From contig CALJJR010000123.1 in assembly GCA_937973905.1 (NCBI GenBank), forward strand, positions 1-42,909: 42,909 bases of DNA, given 5' to 3'. Every line of letters begins with the position of its first letter. Position 1 is the stretch's first letter. Both the position numbers and the translations under genes were made by a program. Below, piece after piece: positions 1 through 7,537 of this stretch. The notes beneath the pieces were generated by a model. The model searched no databases. It was not told where the DNA came from and saw only the letters and a program-made list of their open reading frames with translations. This stretch comes from an uncultured Arenicella sp. GTDB taxonomy: Bacteria; Pseudomonadota; Gammaproteobacteria; Arenicellales; Arenicellaceae.

Positions 1-294
1 TTTTTTCACCAAGCAACCATTACAGGTGTACGTGAGCTCGGCTTCCCGGATTTTTTCAGGGTACAACTAGGAATACTTAAATTCCTAGCCGTGATTGTTT
101 TATTGCTACCGACAACGTTTCTACCGGTGTATGCAAAGGAATGGGCGTATGCCGGTGTCGCTCTTTTTTTTCTTACCGCAATCGTCGCTCATACTGCCCA
201 TGGCGACCCCGTTGGATCGTCTCTAATTTCAGCCTTTTTCTTTGCCTTGCTGGTTGTTTCCAACGTTACTCTACATAGACTGTTGGCGGCTTAA
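1..294 (+). CDS. DoxX-like membrane protein, 3' part only
   Basis: The reading frame is open from the first base of the window and stops at 292-294, so the gene begins outside the window. The visible 97 residues have the DoxX-like layout: a Gly/Pro-containing stretch (ELGFPDFFRVQLGILK), then three hydrophobic segments, with the family-typical KEWAYAGVA motif in the middle. DoxX-like proteins are small four-helix inner-membrane proteins of mostly unknown role. An internal GTG at 91 could be mistaken for a start, but the homology-like sequence continues upstream of it. It converges with the MFS gene ending at 313, leaving 18 bases between them, and shows no link to the catabolic cluster. Confidence 0.7.
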   Translation, partial: FFHQATITGVRELGFPDFFRVQLGILKFLAVIVLLLPTTFLPVYAKEWAYAGVALFFLTAIVAHTAHGDPVGSSLISAFFFALLVVSNVTLHRLLAA

Positions 295-312
295 GTATGC
301 AGCACTAGGCCT

Positions 313-1605
313 TCAATGTACCGCCGCCGGCTTTGCATCTTCTTCATCATCAAGTACCGCTTCGTCTGGTAAATAAACACCAGATTTGTAAAAGCAATAC
401 ACCCCAATAAAGTAGAGAGGAGTCATACACAGCATTGCGTAACGCAGTGATTGATTACCAACGGAATCGACAAACAAATCGCTCAACCCACCGACAATAA
501 GTGGCCCAAAGCCTAGGCCGAAAAAGTTAATCAGTAAAATCAGCAATGCCGATGACATGGCGCGCATATTTGGCTCAACCATCGAGTGGGCGATGGCAAA
601 CTGCACTCCGGAGGACGTCAGCAGCAACATCGCATAAGGCGCCAACAGCACTACGAACCAAGTAAGGTCTTGCATATTGAAAACAATAGGCGCCAGCAAA
701 CAAACCAAGCCATAGGCAACAGCTAGTGTCCAGGACAACCATTGAATACCACGCTGCTTAGCAAGGTAGTCGGCAAAAAGCCCACCCCCGATAGCACCTG
801 CGGTGCCACACAACCCCGTAATTAACGCCATTATTTGCCCAGCTTGAGTACTGCTCAGCTCGTGCGATCTAATGATAAATGAAGGCAGCCATGCGCTAAT
901 ACCTAGAGTAGCAATCTGTGTTACCACCGCAGCAATGGCCGCATAACGCCAACTCTTAGATTGCCAGAAAAACTTAAAGCTCTGTGTTAGAGACTTTTCA
1001 CCGGGTGAAGCGGTGAACATAGACATCTTGAACCGTTTGGTTGAGCGCGGCTCACGAATTGAGAGGTAGGCAATTAGCCCTAAGACTATGCCTGGAACCC
1101 CGGCAATGACAAAAGCGACTCGCCAACCATAAACATCGTTGGCCCAGCCCCCTACCGACAAAGCCACAAAAATACCCGCGGTTATACCCGCTGAATAAAT
1201 AGCAAACGCAGTAGCACGCTCTTTAGGTGCAAAATTCTCAGCAATAAGTGAGTGCGATGCGGGCTGCACTCCCCCTTCTCCGATGCCAACCCCAATCCTG
1301 GCTAGTGCTAGATGATAAAAGTTAGATGCAAAACCTGAGATCACGGTCATCGACGACCAAACCAGCAAAGAGATAGAAATGATCTTGCGTCTATCCCATC
1401 GATCTGCCAGACGCGCAATTGGAATGCCAACGAGAGAATAGAATATTGCGAACACCAAACCCGATAACAGACCCAGCTCGAGATCGGTCAGTTTTAAATC
1501 CGCTTTGATGGACTCAAGAAGAATCGCCAATATTTGACGATCTACGAAGTTCATCAACGCGACAAGGGTGAGAATACCTAGAAGGAAATACCGATTAGAT
1601 CTCAT
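313..1605 (-). CDS. MFS transporter, Spinster-like (copy 1)
   Basis: A 430-residue protein with about 12 hydrophobic segments. It has the N-terminal NFVDRQILAILLESIK motif and the loop 2-3 signature (PIARLADRWDRRKI) of major facilitator permeases of the Spinster type, often found beside catabolic genes for hydrophobic organic acids or terpenoid-like compounds. It is an inner-membrane secondary transporter, and whether it imports or exports is not visible. The tail (DDEEDAKPAAVH) is acidic and cytoplasmic. It lies 96 bases downstream of the CMD-family gene on the same strand and probably shares its promoter with operator 2292-2317. A paralogue with the same opening motif lies at 22576-23874. 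Confidence 0.88.
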   Translation of the reverse strand: MRSNRYFLLGILTLVALMNFVDRQILAILLESIKADLKLTDLELGLLSGLVFAIFYSLVGIPIARLADRWDRRKIISISLLVWSSMTVISGFASNFYHLALARIGVGIGEGGVQPASHSLIAENFAPKERATAFAIYSAGITAGIFVALSVGGWANDVYGWRVAFVIAGVPGIVLGLIAYLSIREPRSTKRFKMSMFTASPGEKSLTQSFKFFWQSKSWRYAAIAAVVTQIATLGISAWLPSFIIRSHELSSTQAGQIMALITGLCGTAGAIGGGLFADYLAKQRGIQWLSWTLAVAYGLVCLLAPIVFNMQDLTWFVVLLAPYAMLLLTSSGVQFAIAHSMVEPNMRAMSSALLILLINFFGLGFGPLIVGGLSDLFVDSVGNQSLRYAMLCMTPLYFIGVYCFYKSGVYLPDEAVLDDEEDAKPAAVH

Positions 1606-1701
1606 AATTTAGCCTGAATTTCGTCTATTAATCGGCCGAGTGGGTTACGCAGTTCAGGCCGTCATATATATCCGGTATAGTCGAGCGCCGGCTATCGGGG
1701 C

Positions 1702-2277
1702 TTATACAATTTTGTATAGATCTTCGTGCAGTGGGACACCCTCATCTTTTTGAATACCGAATGTATTCGCGTATTTGGCAACCATTTGATAATGGGACGA
1801 AGTGTAAACCGCATCCATTAATTGCTTTTGTGTGAGTTCATCACTGAGCACAGCCCAAGTGTCATGACTCACAAAATGATCTTCTACAAGCTCATCGCAC
1901 ATATTGATCAGAGCTTGATCCAAGCTCGACCAAGCATGACCTGGTGAACCATTTCTGAGTGCGGTGATCTCTTCTTCATTGAGGCCGGCATGTTTGCCGA
2001 GATATGCATGGTGTGACCATTCATAGCCTGATAAGCACTTGTAAGACGTTCGCAAAATTATCAGTTCTTTTTCTCGCCAAGGAATGTCGTTGCGCTTTTT
2101 CGAACCGACGTAATTTGACCACTGCAGTTGTGCTTTCATCGTGTCGACTGAATGCAAAACGGTTCGAAATAAGTTCAACTTGCGTGCCGCTTCGTTCAAC
2201 GAATCAACAATTTCAGCCTGTTCTTGATCGAGCTCTTCGTCGGAAACCGGCGCGATTCGGGGTTGTTTTAGTCTCAT
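1702..2277 (-). CDS. Carboxymuconolactone decarboxylase (CMD/AhpD-like) family protein, copy 1
   Basis: A 191-residue protein of the all-helical CMD fold. The active-site-like segment CLSGYEWSHH carries the Cys, Glu and paired His residues of the family, and the preceding REKELIILRTSYK helix is typical. True gamma-carboxymuconolactone decarboxylases are shorter. Proteins of this longer type occur in many catabolic clusters with no proven reaction, so decarboxylation, lactone handling or an AhpD-like redox role are all possible. The ATG at 2277 has AAGG eight bases upstream. It is first of a two-gene unit with the MFS gene and diverges from the TetR gene across operator 2292-2317. A second CMD protein is encoded at 5384-5944, with CDYELAHH at the same site. 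Confidence 0.85.
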   Translation of the reverse strand: MRLKQPRIAPVSDEELDQEQAEIVDSLNEAARKLNLFRTVLHSVDTMKAQLQWSNYVGSKKRNDIPWREKELIILRTSYKCLSGYEWSHHAYLGKHAGLNEEEITALRNGSPGHAWSSLDQALINMCDELVEDHFVSHDTWAVLSDELTQKQLMDAVYTSSHYQMVAKYANTFGIQKDEGVPLHEDLYKIV

Positions 2278-2291
2278 GATTTAGCCTTGTT

Positions 2292-2317
2292 TATATAAAA
2301 CAGTTTCATTCTATATA
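2292..2317. promoter_or_regulatory. Palindromic operator, copy 1 of 9 (CMD1/TetR divergent region)
   Basis: TATATAAAAC, spacer AGTTTC, ATTCTATATA. The arms are complementary at 8 of 10 positions. It lies 15 bases upstream of the CMD1 start and in the same 218-base divergent region as the TetR gene, as expected for an autoregulated TetR operator. Identical spacing and near-identical arms recur at eight other promoters in the window. The regulator assignment is inference. Confidence 0.75.
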
Positions 2318-2495
2318 GAATGTATGACAATATCAACAAATTGTCGGCTTCTGAGAAATACGAGTGAGGCATAAACCTGAGAACTGCTTTTTGCTACAAT
2401 GCTCGGATACAAAAAATTTAGATTCATCTCCAACACTTTCGCTTTTTTGATTAAACATTTTGATAAGAGAACGTCTGTAGCAAAACCGAGCAACC

Positions 2496-3140
2496 ATGAC
2501 ATCATCGCTTAAGACCCCCAAACGCGCGCCAAAGAAGTCGCAAATGGAACGAACCAAGAACTCTGTTCTCTCTGCAACCATTGAATTGCTGGGTGAGATG
2601 ACGTTTGGACGACTCACCGTGGATTTAATTTCCGAAAGAAGCGGCGTTTCGCGCTCTACCATTTATCGCTATTGGAAGACCGTACCCGAACTAGTATCAG
2701 ATGCCTTTGATAGCGCCATAGGCCCTGAACCAGCGCTAGTCGATGAAGGCAGTTTGCGTGAGCAACTCATCAAGCTATACGCTCAAGCGCCGGATAACTT
2801 AACCAAGTCTACATGGGGCAGAGTGCTACCGTCGTTGGTCGCGGCCAGCAATAGCGAAGGGGAATTTTCAGGGCGTCTGAAGAAAATTTCAGATCGTCGT
2901 AGGATTATCATCCGCAAACATATCCAGACTTGGATTGACCGCGGAGATCTTAAAAAGGACACCGACCCAGACCGGATGATCGATACCATGAGCGGCGTTT
3001 TTTACTATCGTCGACTTGTTACAGGAAAGTCGTTGCACGAGCCCAAACTTGGCGAGTGGGTAATCGACGCTGTGTTGGAAGCTTCGTATAGCGATACCTA
3101 TAAGAAAAAGCTCCGGAGCGCAAAGAAGCCAAGCGGCTAA
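2496..3140 (+). CDS. TetR family transcriptional regulator, likely local regulator of the cluster
   Basis: A 214-residue protein with an N-terminal TetR helix-turn-helix (about residues 20-65). The hallmark run VDLISERSGVSRSTIYRYW is the recognition-helix region. The C-terminal part is a helical ligand-binding domain that I cannot assign to a ligand class. The first 15 residues are basic (TSSLKTPKRAPKKSQ). It is the only classical repressor gene inside the catabolic region and is divergent from CMD1-MFS1 over one of nine matching palindromes, so it is the natural candidate to bind them. TetR repressors normally leave DNA on binding a pathway substrate or acyl-CoA. Base composition is like that of its neighbours. 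Confidence 0.92.
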   Translation: MTSSLKTPKRAPKKSQMERTKNSVLSATIELLGEMTFGRLTVDLISERSGVSRSTIYRYWKTVPELVSDAFDSAIGPEPALVDEGSLREQLIKLYAQAPDNLTKSTWGRVLPSLVAASNSEGEFSGRLKKISDRRRIIIRKHIQTWIDRGDLKKDTDPDRMIDTMSGVFYYRRLVTGKSLHEPKLGEWVIDAVLEASYSDTYKKKLRSAKKPSG

Positions 3141-3146
3141 CAAAAA

Positions 3147-3169
3147 GCAACCTACAAATAATAGGTTGC
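3147..3169 (-). terminator. Intrinsic terminator after the SDR gene
   Basis: GCAACCTA and TAGGTTGC form a perfect 8-bp stem with a 7-base loop. On the minus strand the stem is followed by TTTTT, the usual form of a Rho-independent terminator for the amidohydrolase-SDR unit. The plus-strand side lacks a T-run, so it serves TetR less well. Confidence 0.65.
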
Positions 3170-3221
3170 AAGCTCTGCTCTCTCTAGTTGGTTCCGATTC
3201 GCAACCGCTTAATTAGATACA

Positions 3222-4079
3222 CTAACTCAGGAACTGTTCGATTACCGCTGCCTGTTGTTTTTTGCCATCAGGGTCGGCGCCAGTTTTAAACTGCGTGAGT
3301 TCTTCGCCCCACTTTGAAGTTCGTGCTCGGATCGGCGGTTCTTGCGCATTAACGACATCCATAATAACGGCGGCAACCTCATCTGCAGTTTGGTAGATAT
3401 CTGAACCATCCTGACGATCTTGTGAACCGCCGATGTACTGCTGCAAGATTGGTAGGTATTCATCCTCGAGCATGCCACCAGAACCTTCAACGTGTTGTAG
3501 TACATTGTTGACAAACTCTGTAGCGATGCCACCAGGCTCTACAGACGTGAAGTTAATTCCAAATGATGGCGTGATATAACTCGCCATAGCCTCAGTAAAG
3601 CCCTCGGCAGCGAATTTCGCCGCACAGTAAATCTCATTAAAAGGTTGGCCAACTAATCCACCCACCGAAGTTACCGTAACGATATGACCAGAGCGGCGTT
3701 CACGCATATGTGGGACAACTGCTTTCGTGCAGCGCACCACGCCCATGAAATTAACATCCATGATCCATTGAATATCTTCTTCGCTCGCCTGCTCGGTAGA
3801 GCGAACGAAACCCGCGCCCGCATTGTTAATCAGAGTATCAATATGGCCTTCAGCGTCTATCACCTGCTTGACCGCGGCATTAACCGAATCGGTATTCTGG
3901 ACATCCAGAGGGAGCACCTCAAGAGACACACCAACTTCCTTGGCGGCAGCATCTAGCAACTCTCTTTTGTCTAAGTTACGCATCGACGCATAAACCTTAT
4001 GGCCTTGCTGTGCAGCTTGTACTGCAATACTAATACCTAGACCGGTAGATGTTCCGGTAACTAAAACGACCTTTGCCAC
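3222..4079 (-). CDS. Short-chain dehydrogenase/reductase (SDR)
   Basis: A 285-residue classical SDR. It has the cofactor motif TGTSTGLG near the N-terminus, NNAG in the middle, the catalytic Ser in VTSVGG and YCAAK as the Tyr-x-x-x-Lys pair, followed by the EPGGIATEF segment. An Arg just after the first beta-alpha turn (YASMRN) suggests NADP(H) preference, as inference. It would interconvert an alcohol and a ketone in the cytoplasm, for example supplying a ketone to the BVMOs. The start is GTG with AGGAG eight bases upstream. It is second in an operon with the exported amidohydrolase, 41 bases downstream of it. Confidence 0.9.
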   Translation of the reverse strand: MAKVVLVTGTSTGLGISIAVQAAQQGHKVYASMRNLDKRELLDAAAKEVGVSLEVLPLDVQNTDSVNAAVKQVIDAEGHIDTLINNAGAGFVRSTEQASEEDIQWIMDVNFMGVVRCTKAVVPHMRERRSGHIVTVTSVGGLVGQPFNEIYCAAKFAAEGFTEAMASYITPSFGINFTSVEPGGIATEFVNNVLQHVEGSGGMLEDEYLPILQQYIGGSQDRQDGSDIYQTADEVAAVIMDVVNAQEPPIRARTSKWGEELTQFKTGADPDGKKQQAAVIEQFLS

Positions 4080-4120
4080 CTGGGATGCTCCTTTATATAA
4101 ATTGAATAATTGATTAGTGA

Positions 4121-4996
4121 TCAGTTATCACTAGCGCTTAAGCCAAATACGTTAACGGCATTATCGTAATATAGTTTTTGTAGCTCGTCTTTAGTAAAAC
4201 CGTACTCGTCCATCGTCTGTTTGGCCGGCTTGATGTCAAATACCGGGAAGTCAGAGGCAAACAAAAACTGATCCATGCCAATCTCACGCATAGTCCACAT
4301 TAGTTCTTCTTGCCGCGGAGAGTTGGCGTACAACTCAGCCGTGCCAGACATATCAAAATACACATTATTTTTATAGTACGGGCCTTTGGCGAAAACTGAA
4401 AACAAAATCATTTCGTGAAACCGAGCACCGGCCATGTGCGCCAGTACAATTTTTGTTTGCGGGTTAGCTAGCGCTAGATTGATAAATTTGCCGGTTGAAT
4501 CACCGTCGTCGGCAGAAATGGAATCCATAATCACCGCAGCACCATTGTCACCAGCTGCTTTTACCACTGCCGCAACTGACGCGTGACCAGGATCAAAACC
4601 TTGGAAAAAAGGGTGAAGCTTAATTGCCTTAGCGCCGAGCTTAGCGACCCGCACCACCTCCGCTACGGCTTCATCACCGTCTAAGGGATGGACCGAAGCA
4701 ATCGGAAACAGGGCATCGGACTCTTTGGCTTGTTGCAATATAAAGTCGTTGTAAGTTCTAGTCACTTCCATATTGCCCTTGGGTACCATACTCATGATAC
4801 CAGCCATCGAAACTCCGGCCTCTTTCATTTGCCGTTTCAGCTCTTCAATAGAACCTGGCGTAGATGGATTCAAGCTTAGCTCCTGACCGGGCAATAGAAC
4901 GTGCGCATGGCTATCAATGACCTGACCTTTTGCTGTTACAGCTCCGGTTACAGCGGTCAAACCCAAGGTTAGAAATAGAATCAGTGCCTTTTTCAT
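4121..4996 (-). CDS. Exported amidohydrolase (amidohydrolase-2/ACMSD-like metal-dependent hydrolase)
   Basis: A 291-residue protein with a clear Sec signal peptide (positive MKK, hydrophobic core, likely cut after VTAKG or nearby). The TIM-barrel metal site is visible: DSHAHV (first His pair), IKLHPF, VLAHMAG, and FASDFP with the final Asp. Members hydrolyse or decarboxylate small acids, such as 2-amino-3-carboxymuconate semialdehyde decarboxylase. An exported location is unusual for the decarboxylases and suggests a periplasmic hydrolase instead. It is first gene of an operon with the SDR, and operator 5137-5162 lies about 140 bases upstream. The substrate is unknown. Confidence 0.82.
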   Translation of the reverse strand: MKKALILFLTLGLTAVTGAVTAKGQVIDSHAHVLLPGQELSLNPSTPGSIEELKRQMKEAGVSMAGIMSMVPKGNMEVTRTYNDFILQQAKESDALFPIASVHPLDGDEAVAEVVRVAKLGAKAIKLHPFFQGFDPGHASVAAVVKAAGDNGAAVIMDSISADDGDSTGKFINLALANPQTKIVLAHMAGARFHEMILFSVFAKGPYYKNNVYFDMSGTAELYANSPRQEELMWTMREIGMDQFLFASDFPVFDIKPAKQTMDEYGFTKDELQKLYYDNAVNVFGLSASDN

Positions 4997-5136
4997 GTTA
5001 TTAGTCCGAGTGATTATCTATAGGGGATTGGCTGCCTCTGGCGTCTATGCGCTTCACGAGCCTCTGACAAACCAGTTCTAAAGATTTAGCTCAAATAGCT
5101 TGCTTAGCTCAGAGTTCAATCTTTAATCGTGATATC

Positions 5137-5162
5137 TATATGATACATTAATATTCTATATA
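5137..5162. promoter_or_regulatory. Palindromic operator, copy 2 of 9 (amidohydrolase-SDR side)
   Basis: TATATGATAC, spacer ATTAAT, ATTCTATATA. It has the same 10-6-10 layout as the other eight copies. It lies about 140 bases upstream of the amidohydrolase start, which implies a leader longer than at the other promoters. Confidence 0.72.
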
Positions 5163-5267
5163 AAGTCGATTTAGAAATTCAAATATTGGCTAAGGCAAGG
5201 CCATTGCACGCTTTAGCAACCCGCCTGCCCGTCAAGTGCTTACCTTGAGGCACAATGGATAAATCAC

Positions 5268-5293
5268 TATACTAAACAATATAGTTCTATATT
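5268..5293. promoter_or_regulatory. Palindromic operator, copy 3 of 9 (CMD2 side)
   Basis: TATACTAAAC, spacer AATATA, GTTCTATATT. It keeps the invariant ATA at positions 2-4 and A plus pyrimidine at positions 9-10 of each arm. It lies 90 bases upstream of the CMD2 start. Confidence 0.7.
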
Positions 5294-5383
5294 GTAGCGC
5301 AGGGTTAAATTAAGGCTTGGAGAAAGCTGCTGTGTTGTAGTCAGGCTCTGCAATATCCATCACAACCGCTAAAGGAGCGCAAA

Positions 5384-5944
5384 ATGTCAAATCGAAGCCA
5401 AGCAGTGCCAGTAACCGACGAGGAGTTCACCGAAGAACAATTTAATTTCACCAAGATGGTGCGCGTAAATGGAGTGCTGGCAAACGGTTTTAGAGTAGGT
5501 ATGCGCTCATGGAAGCTGTTCAAGGCTCACTTTCCATTTTCACTGTACGTGATGGCTTTATCCAGTGTGCCGCCGAGAATTAGAGAACTAGCTATTATTA
5601 GAATTGCGCACAATAATAAATGTGATTATGAATTGGCACACCACACTCAGGTAGGTCTCAGTCAGCTGGGGTTTAGTGAGCAAGATATAGCCAATATTAA
5701 AATCGGCGCAGATGCCCCTGGCCTTTCTGAGTTGGATGCAAATATCATTCGCTTGGTCGACGAATTGGCCAACAACTGTAATATCTCCGACGAATTACAC
5801 GCCTATCTTCACCAAGAATTCAACGAAGATCAATTTTCCGAATTATTGTTCACTATTGGCAACTACGAGTCGATGACTCGGGTCATCAATGTTTTAGATA
5901 TTCCTATGGACGAAGATTTTAATAAAATGCATGGGATAGCATAA
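5384..5944 (+). CDS. Carboxymuconolactone decarboxylase (CMD/AhpD-like) family protein, copy 2
   Basis: A 186-residue CMD-fold protein with the RELAIIRIAHNNKCDYELAHH segment pattern, holding the family Cys, Glu and His pair near residue 85. It is a distant paralogue of the protein at 1702-2277 but differs in the active-site tryptophan (ELAHH here, EWSHH there). The ATG is preceded by AAAGGAG at good spacing. It appears monocistronic, since its stop lies only 7 bases from the end of the convergent acyl-CoA ligase gene. Operator 5268-5293 lies in its promoter region. Its reaction is not known, and association with BVMO and CoA-ligase genes suggests a role in ring or lactone catabolism. Confidence 0.85.
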   Translation: MSNRSQAVPVTDEEFTEEQFNFTKMVRVNGVLANGFRVGMRSWKLFKAHFPFSLYVMALSSVPPRIRELAIIRIAHNNKCDYELAHHTQVGLSQLGFSEQDIANIKIGADAPGLSELDANIIRLVDELANNCNISDELHAYLHQEFNEDQFSELLFTIGNYESMTRVINVLDIPMDEDFNKMHGIA

Positions 5945-5951
5945 CCAAGTT

Positions 5952-7478
5952 TTACAAGTACTGCTCTACCAGCTTTCGCTTGTAGAGTTTGCCATTATCT
6001 TCTCTCGGTAAACTATTAGCGAAATCAATAGACTTTGGGCATTTAACTGTAGCCAAGACTTCTTTGCAGTATTCAATTAACTCCTGCTCCAAGTCTTCAT
6101 TACTATCGACCCCTTCGACCACTTGAACTACAGCTTTTACTTCCTCGCCAAAGGCTTCATTGGGAATACCAAATACTCCCGCGTCGGCAACCTTGGGGTG
6201 AGTGATTAGGCGACTCTCAGCCTCCTGAGGGTACACATTTACGCCTCCACTTATGATCATATTGGATTTACGATCGGTAAGATAAATATAACCATCTTCA
6301 TCCATCCACCCTATATCACCCATGGTTCGCCATCCCTGCGGGGAATAAACCGCTTTGGTTTTTTCCTCGTCGCCGTGATAGACAAACTCTTCGCCGCTGT
6401 CGAAGTAAATAACACCGATTTCGCCAATAGGCACAGTCTCCCAGGTCGACTCATCAACAACATGAGCCGCACCTGTTGCCACGCGCCCAATCGAACCAGG
6501 GTGTGCCAACCATTGTTCACTGGTGATCGTTGTGCCACCTACTCGCTCGGTTCCCGCGTATACTTCAAAAATAATGGGCCCAAACCAATCAATCATGGCG
6601 TATTTTGTTTCAACAGGACAAGGCGCGCCGGTATGCATTATCAACCTGAGGCTCGACACATCATAGGATTCACGCACGTCTTCGGGCAGCTTTAGCATGC
6701 GCAAAAAATGAGTTGGTACGCAGGTCATATGAGTGACCTTGTAATTCTCGATCAAGCGCAGTGTTTCTTCGGCATCGAACTTATCTATGACTACCACTGT
6801 TCCGCCGAATCGATGTGCGGCACGCGTACTCATCAATGGCGAGGCGTGGTACAAAGGGCCGGGTGCCATCACCACGGTCTCATCACCATACTCGCCTTGC
6901 AAAGCTAAGTCGTCGCTAGGCGCACAACCCACAGGTTTGCCGTTAAGTGGAAACTTTACGCCTTTAGGTTTACCCGTGGTGCCGGATGTATAAAGCATTT
7001 CACGGCCGGAGGTTTCGTCCGTCACCGGTGTGTTGGGAAATGAAGATCGAGCATCTTCATAAAAATCAAAGCCCTCGATATTGTTATAAATAGACAGACA
7101 AACAACTGAATCATCAATCAGCTGTTTCGTTTTGATGGCTACTTCTTCAAACCTCGAGGAGGCGATAAACGCTTTCGCGTCGGCGTTTTCTATAATGTAG
7201 GCAACTTCTTCAGCCTTAGAATGCCAACTCACTGGCGTGTAATACAAGCCCGCGCGGTGGGCGCCCCAAACTAATTCGTAATAACGCGAGTGGTTTTGGC
7301 AAAAGATAACAACGCTGTCACCCACTTTAAGACCCAAGCTGCGAAACAAATGCGCGGTTTGGTTGGTGACCTTGTCCAACTCGCCGTAAGTTAGAATGTC
7401 TCCCGTTTGAGCATCAATACAGGCAGGGTGCTGGGGTTTGGACTTAGCATGTGCTGAAAAGTGATTTTCGGTATTGAT
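5952..7478 (-). CDS. AMP-forming acyl-CoA ligase, copy 1, with apparent ATC start codon
   Basis: Class I adenylate-forming enzyme. It has the P-loop MLYTSGTTGKPKGV near residue 160, VYAGTE as the adenine motif, TDRKSNMIISGGVN as the hinge, and the catalytic Lys in NGKLYKRKL at the C-terminus. It would activate a carboxylic acid to its CoA thioester. Homology with the sister ligase (19865-21400) continues 33 codons upstream of the first canonical start (TTG at 7379), into HFSAHAKSKPQHPACI. The first codon after the in-frame TGA region that sits correctly behind AGGAG (7-base spacing) is ATC at 7478. This gives 508 residues against 511 in the sister. Either ATC is used, or an ATG has mutated and the enzyme is poorly made. 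It is second in an operon behind BVMO1. Confidence 0.82.
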   Translation of the reverse strand: MNTENHFSAHAKSKPQHPACIDAQTGDILTYGELDKVTNQTAHLFRSLGLKVGDSVVIFCQNHSRYYELVWGAHRAGLYYTPVSWHSKAEEVAYIIENADAKAFIASSRFEEVAIKTKQLIDDSVVCLSIYNNIEGFDFYEDARSSFPNTPVTDETSGREMLYTSGTTGKPKGVKFPLNGKPVGCAPSDDLALQGEYGDETVVMAPGPLYHASPLMSTRAAHRFGGTVVVIDKFDAEETLRLIENYKVTHMTCVPTHFLRMLKLPEDVRESYDVSSLRLIMHTGAPCPVETKYAMIDWFGPIIFEVYAGTERVGGTTITSEQWLAHPGSIGRVATGAAHVVDESTWETVPIGEIGVIYFDSGEEFVYHGDEEKTKAVYSPQGWRTMGDIGWMDEDGYIYLTDRKSNMIISGGVNVYPQEAESRLITHPKVADAGVFGIPNEAFGEEVKAVVQVVEGVDSNEDLEQELIEYCKEVLATVKCPKSIDFANSLPREDNGKLYKRKLVEQYL

Positions 7479-7537
7479 AGATCAACTCCTAGTTATTTTT
7501 GTCTCACAAGTAGGCTATAAACAATCAGAATAAGGCG

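Larger units (their letters stand above)
4997..5383. other. Divergent intergenic region with two operators
   Basis: This 387-base region separates the exported amidohydrolase (minus) from CMD2 (plus). It holds two copies of the cluster palindrome, at 5137-5162 and 5268-5293, one nearer each gene. The CMD2 side ends with the strong ribosome site AAAGGAG seven bases before its ATG. I see no open reading frame or RNA gene in it. Confidence 0.6.

Noticed and set aside
2333-2662. Minus-strand reading frame overlapping the TetR gene start
   Set aside because: It is antisense to a clear TetR helix-turn-helix and has no recognisable features.
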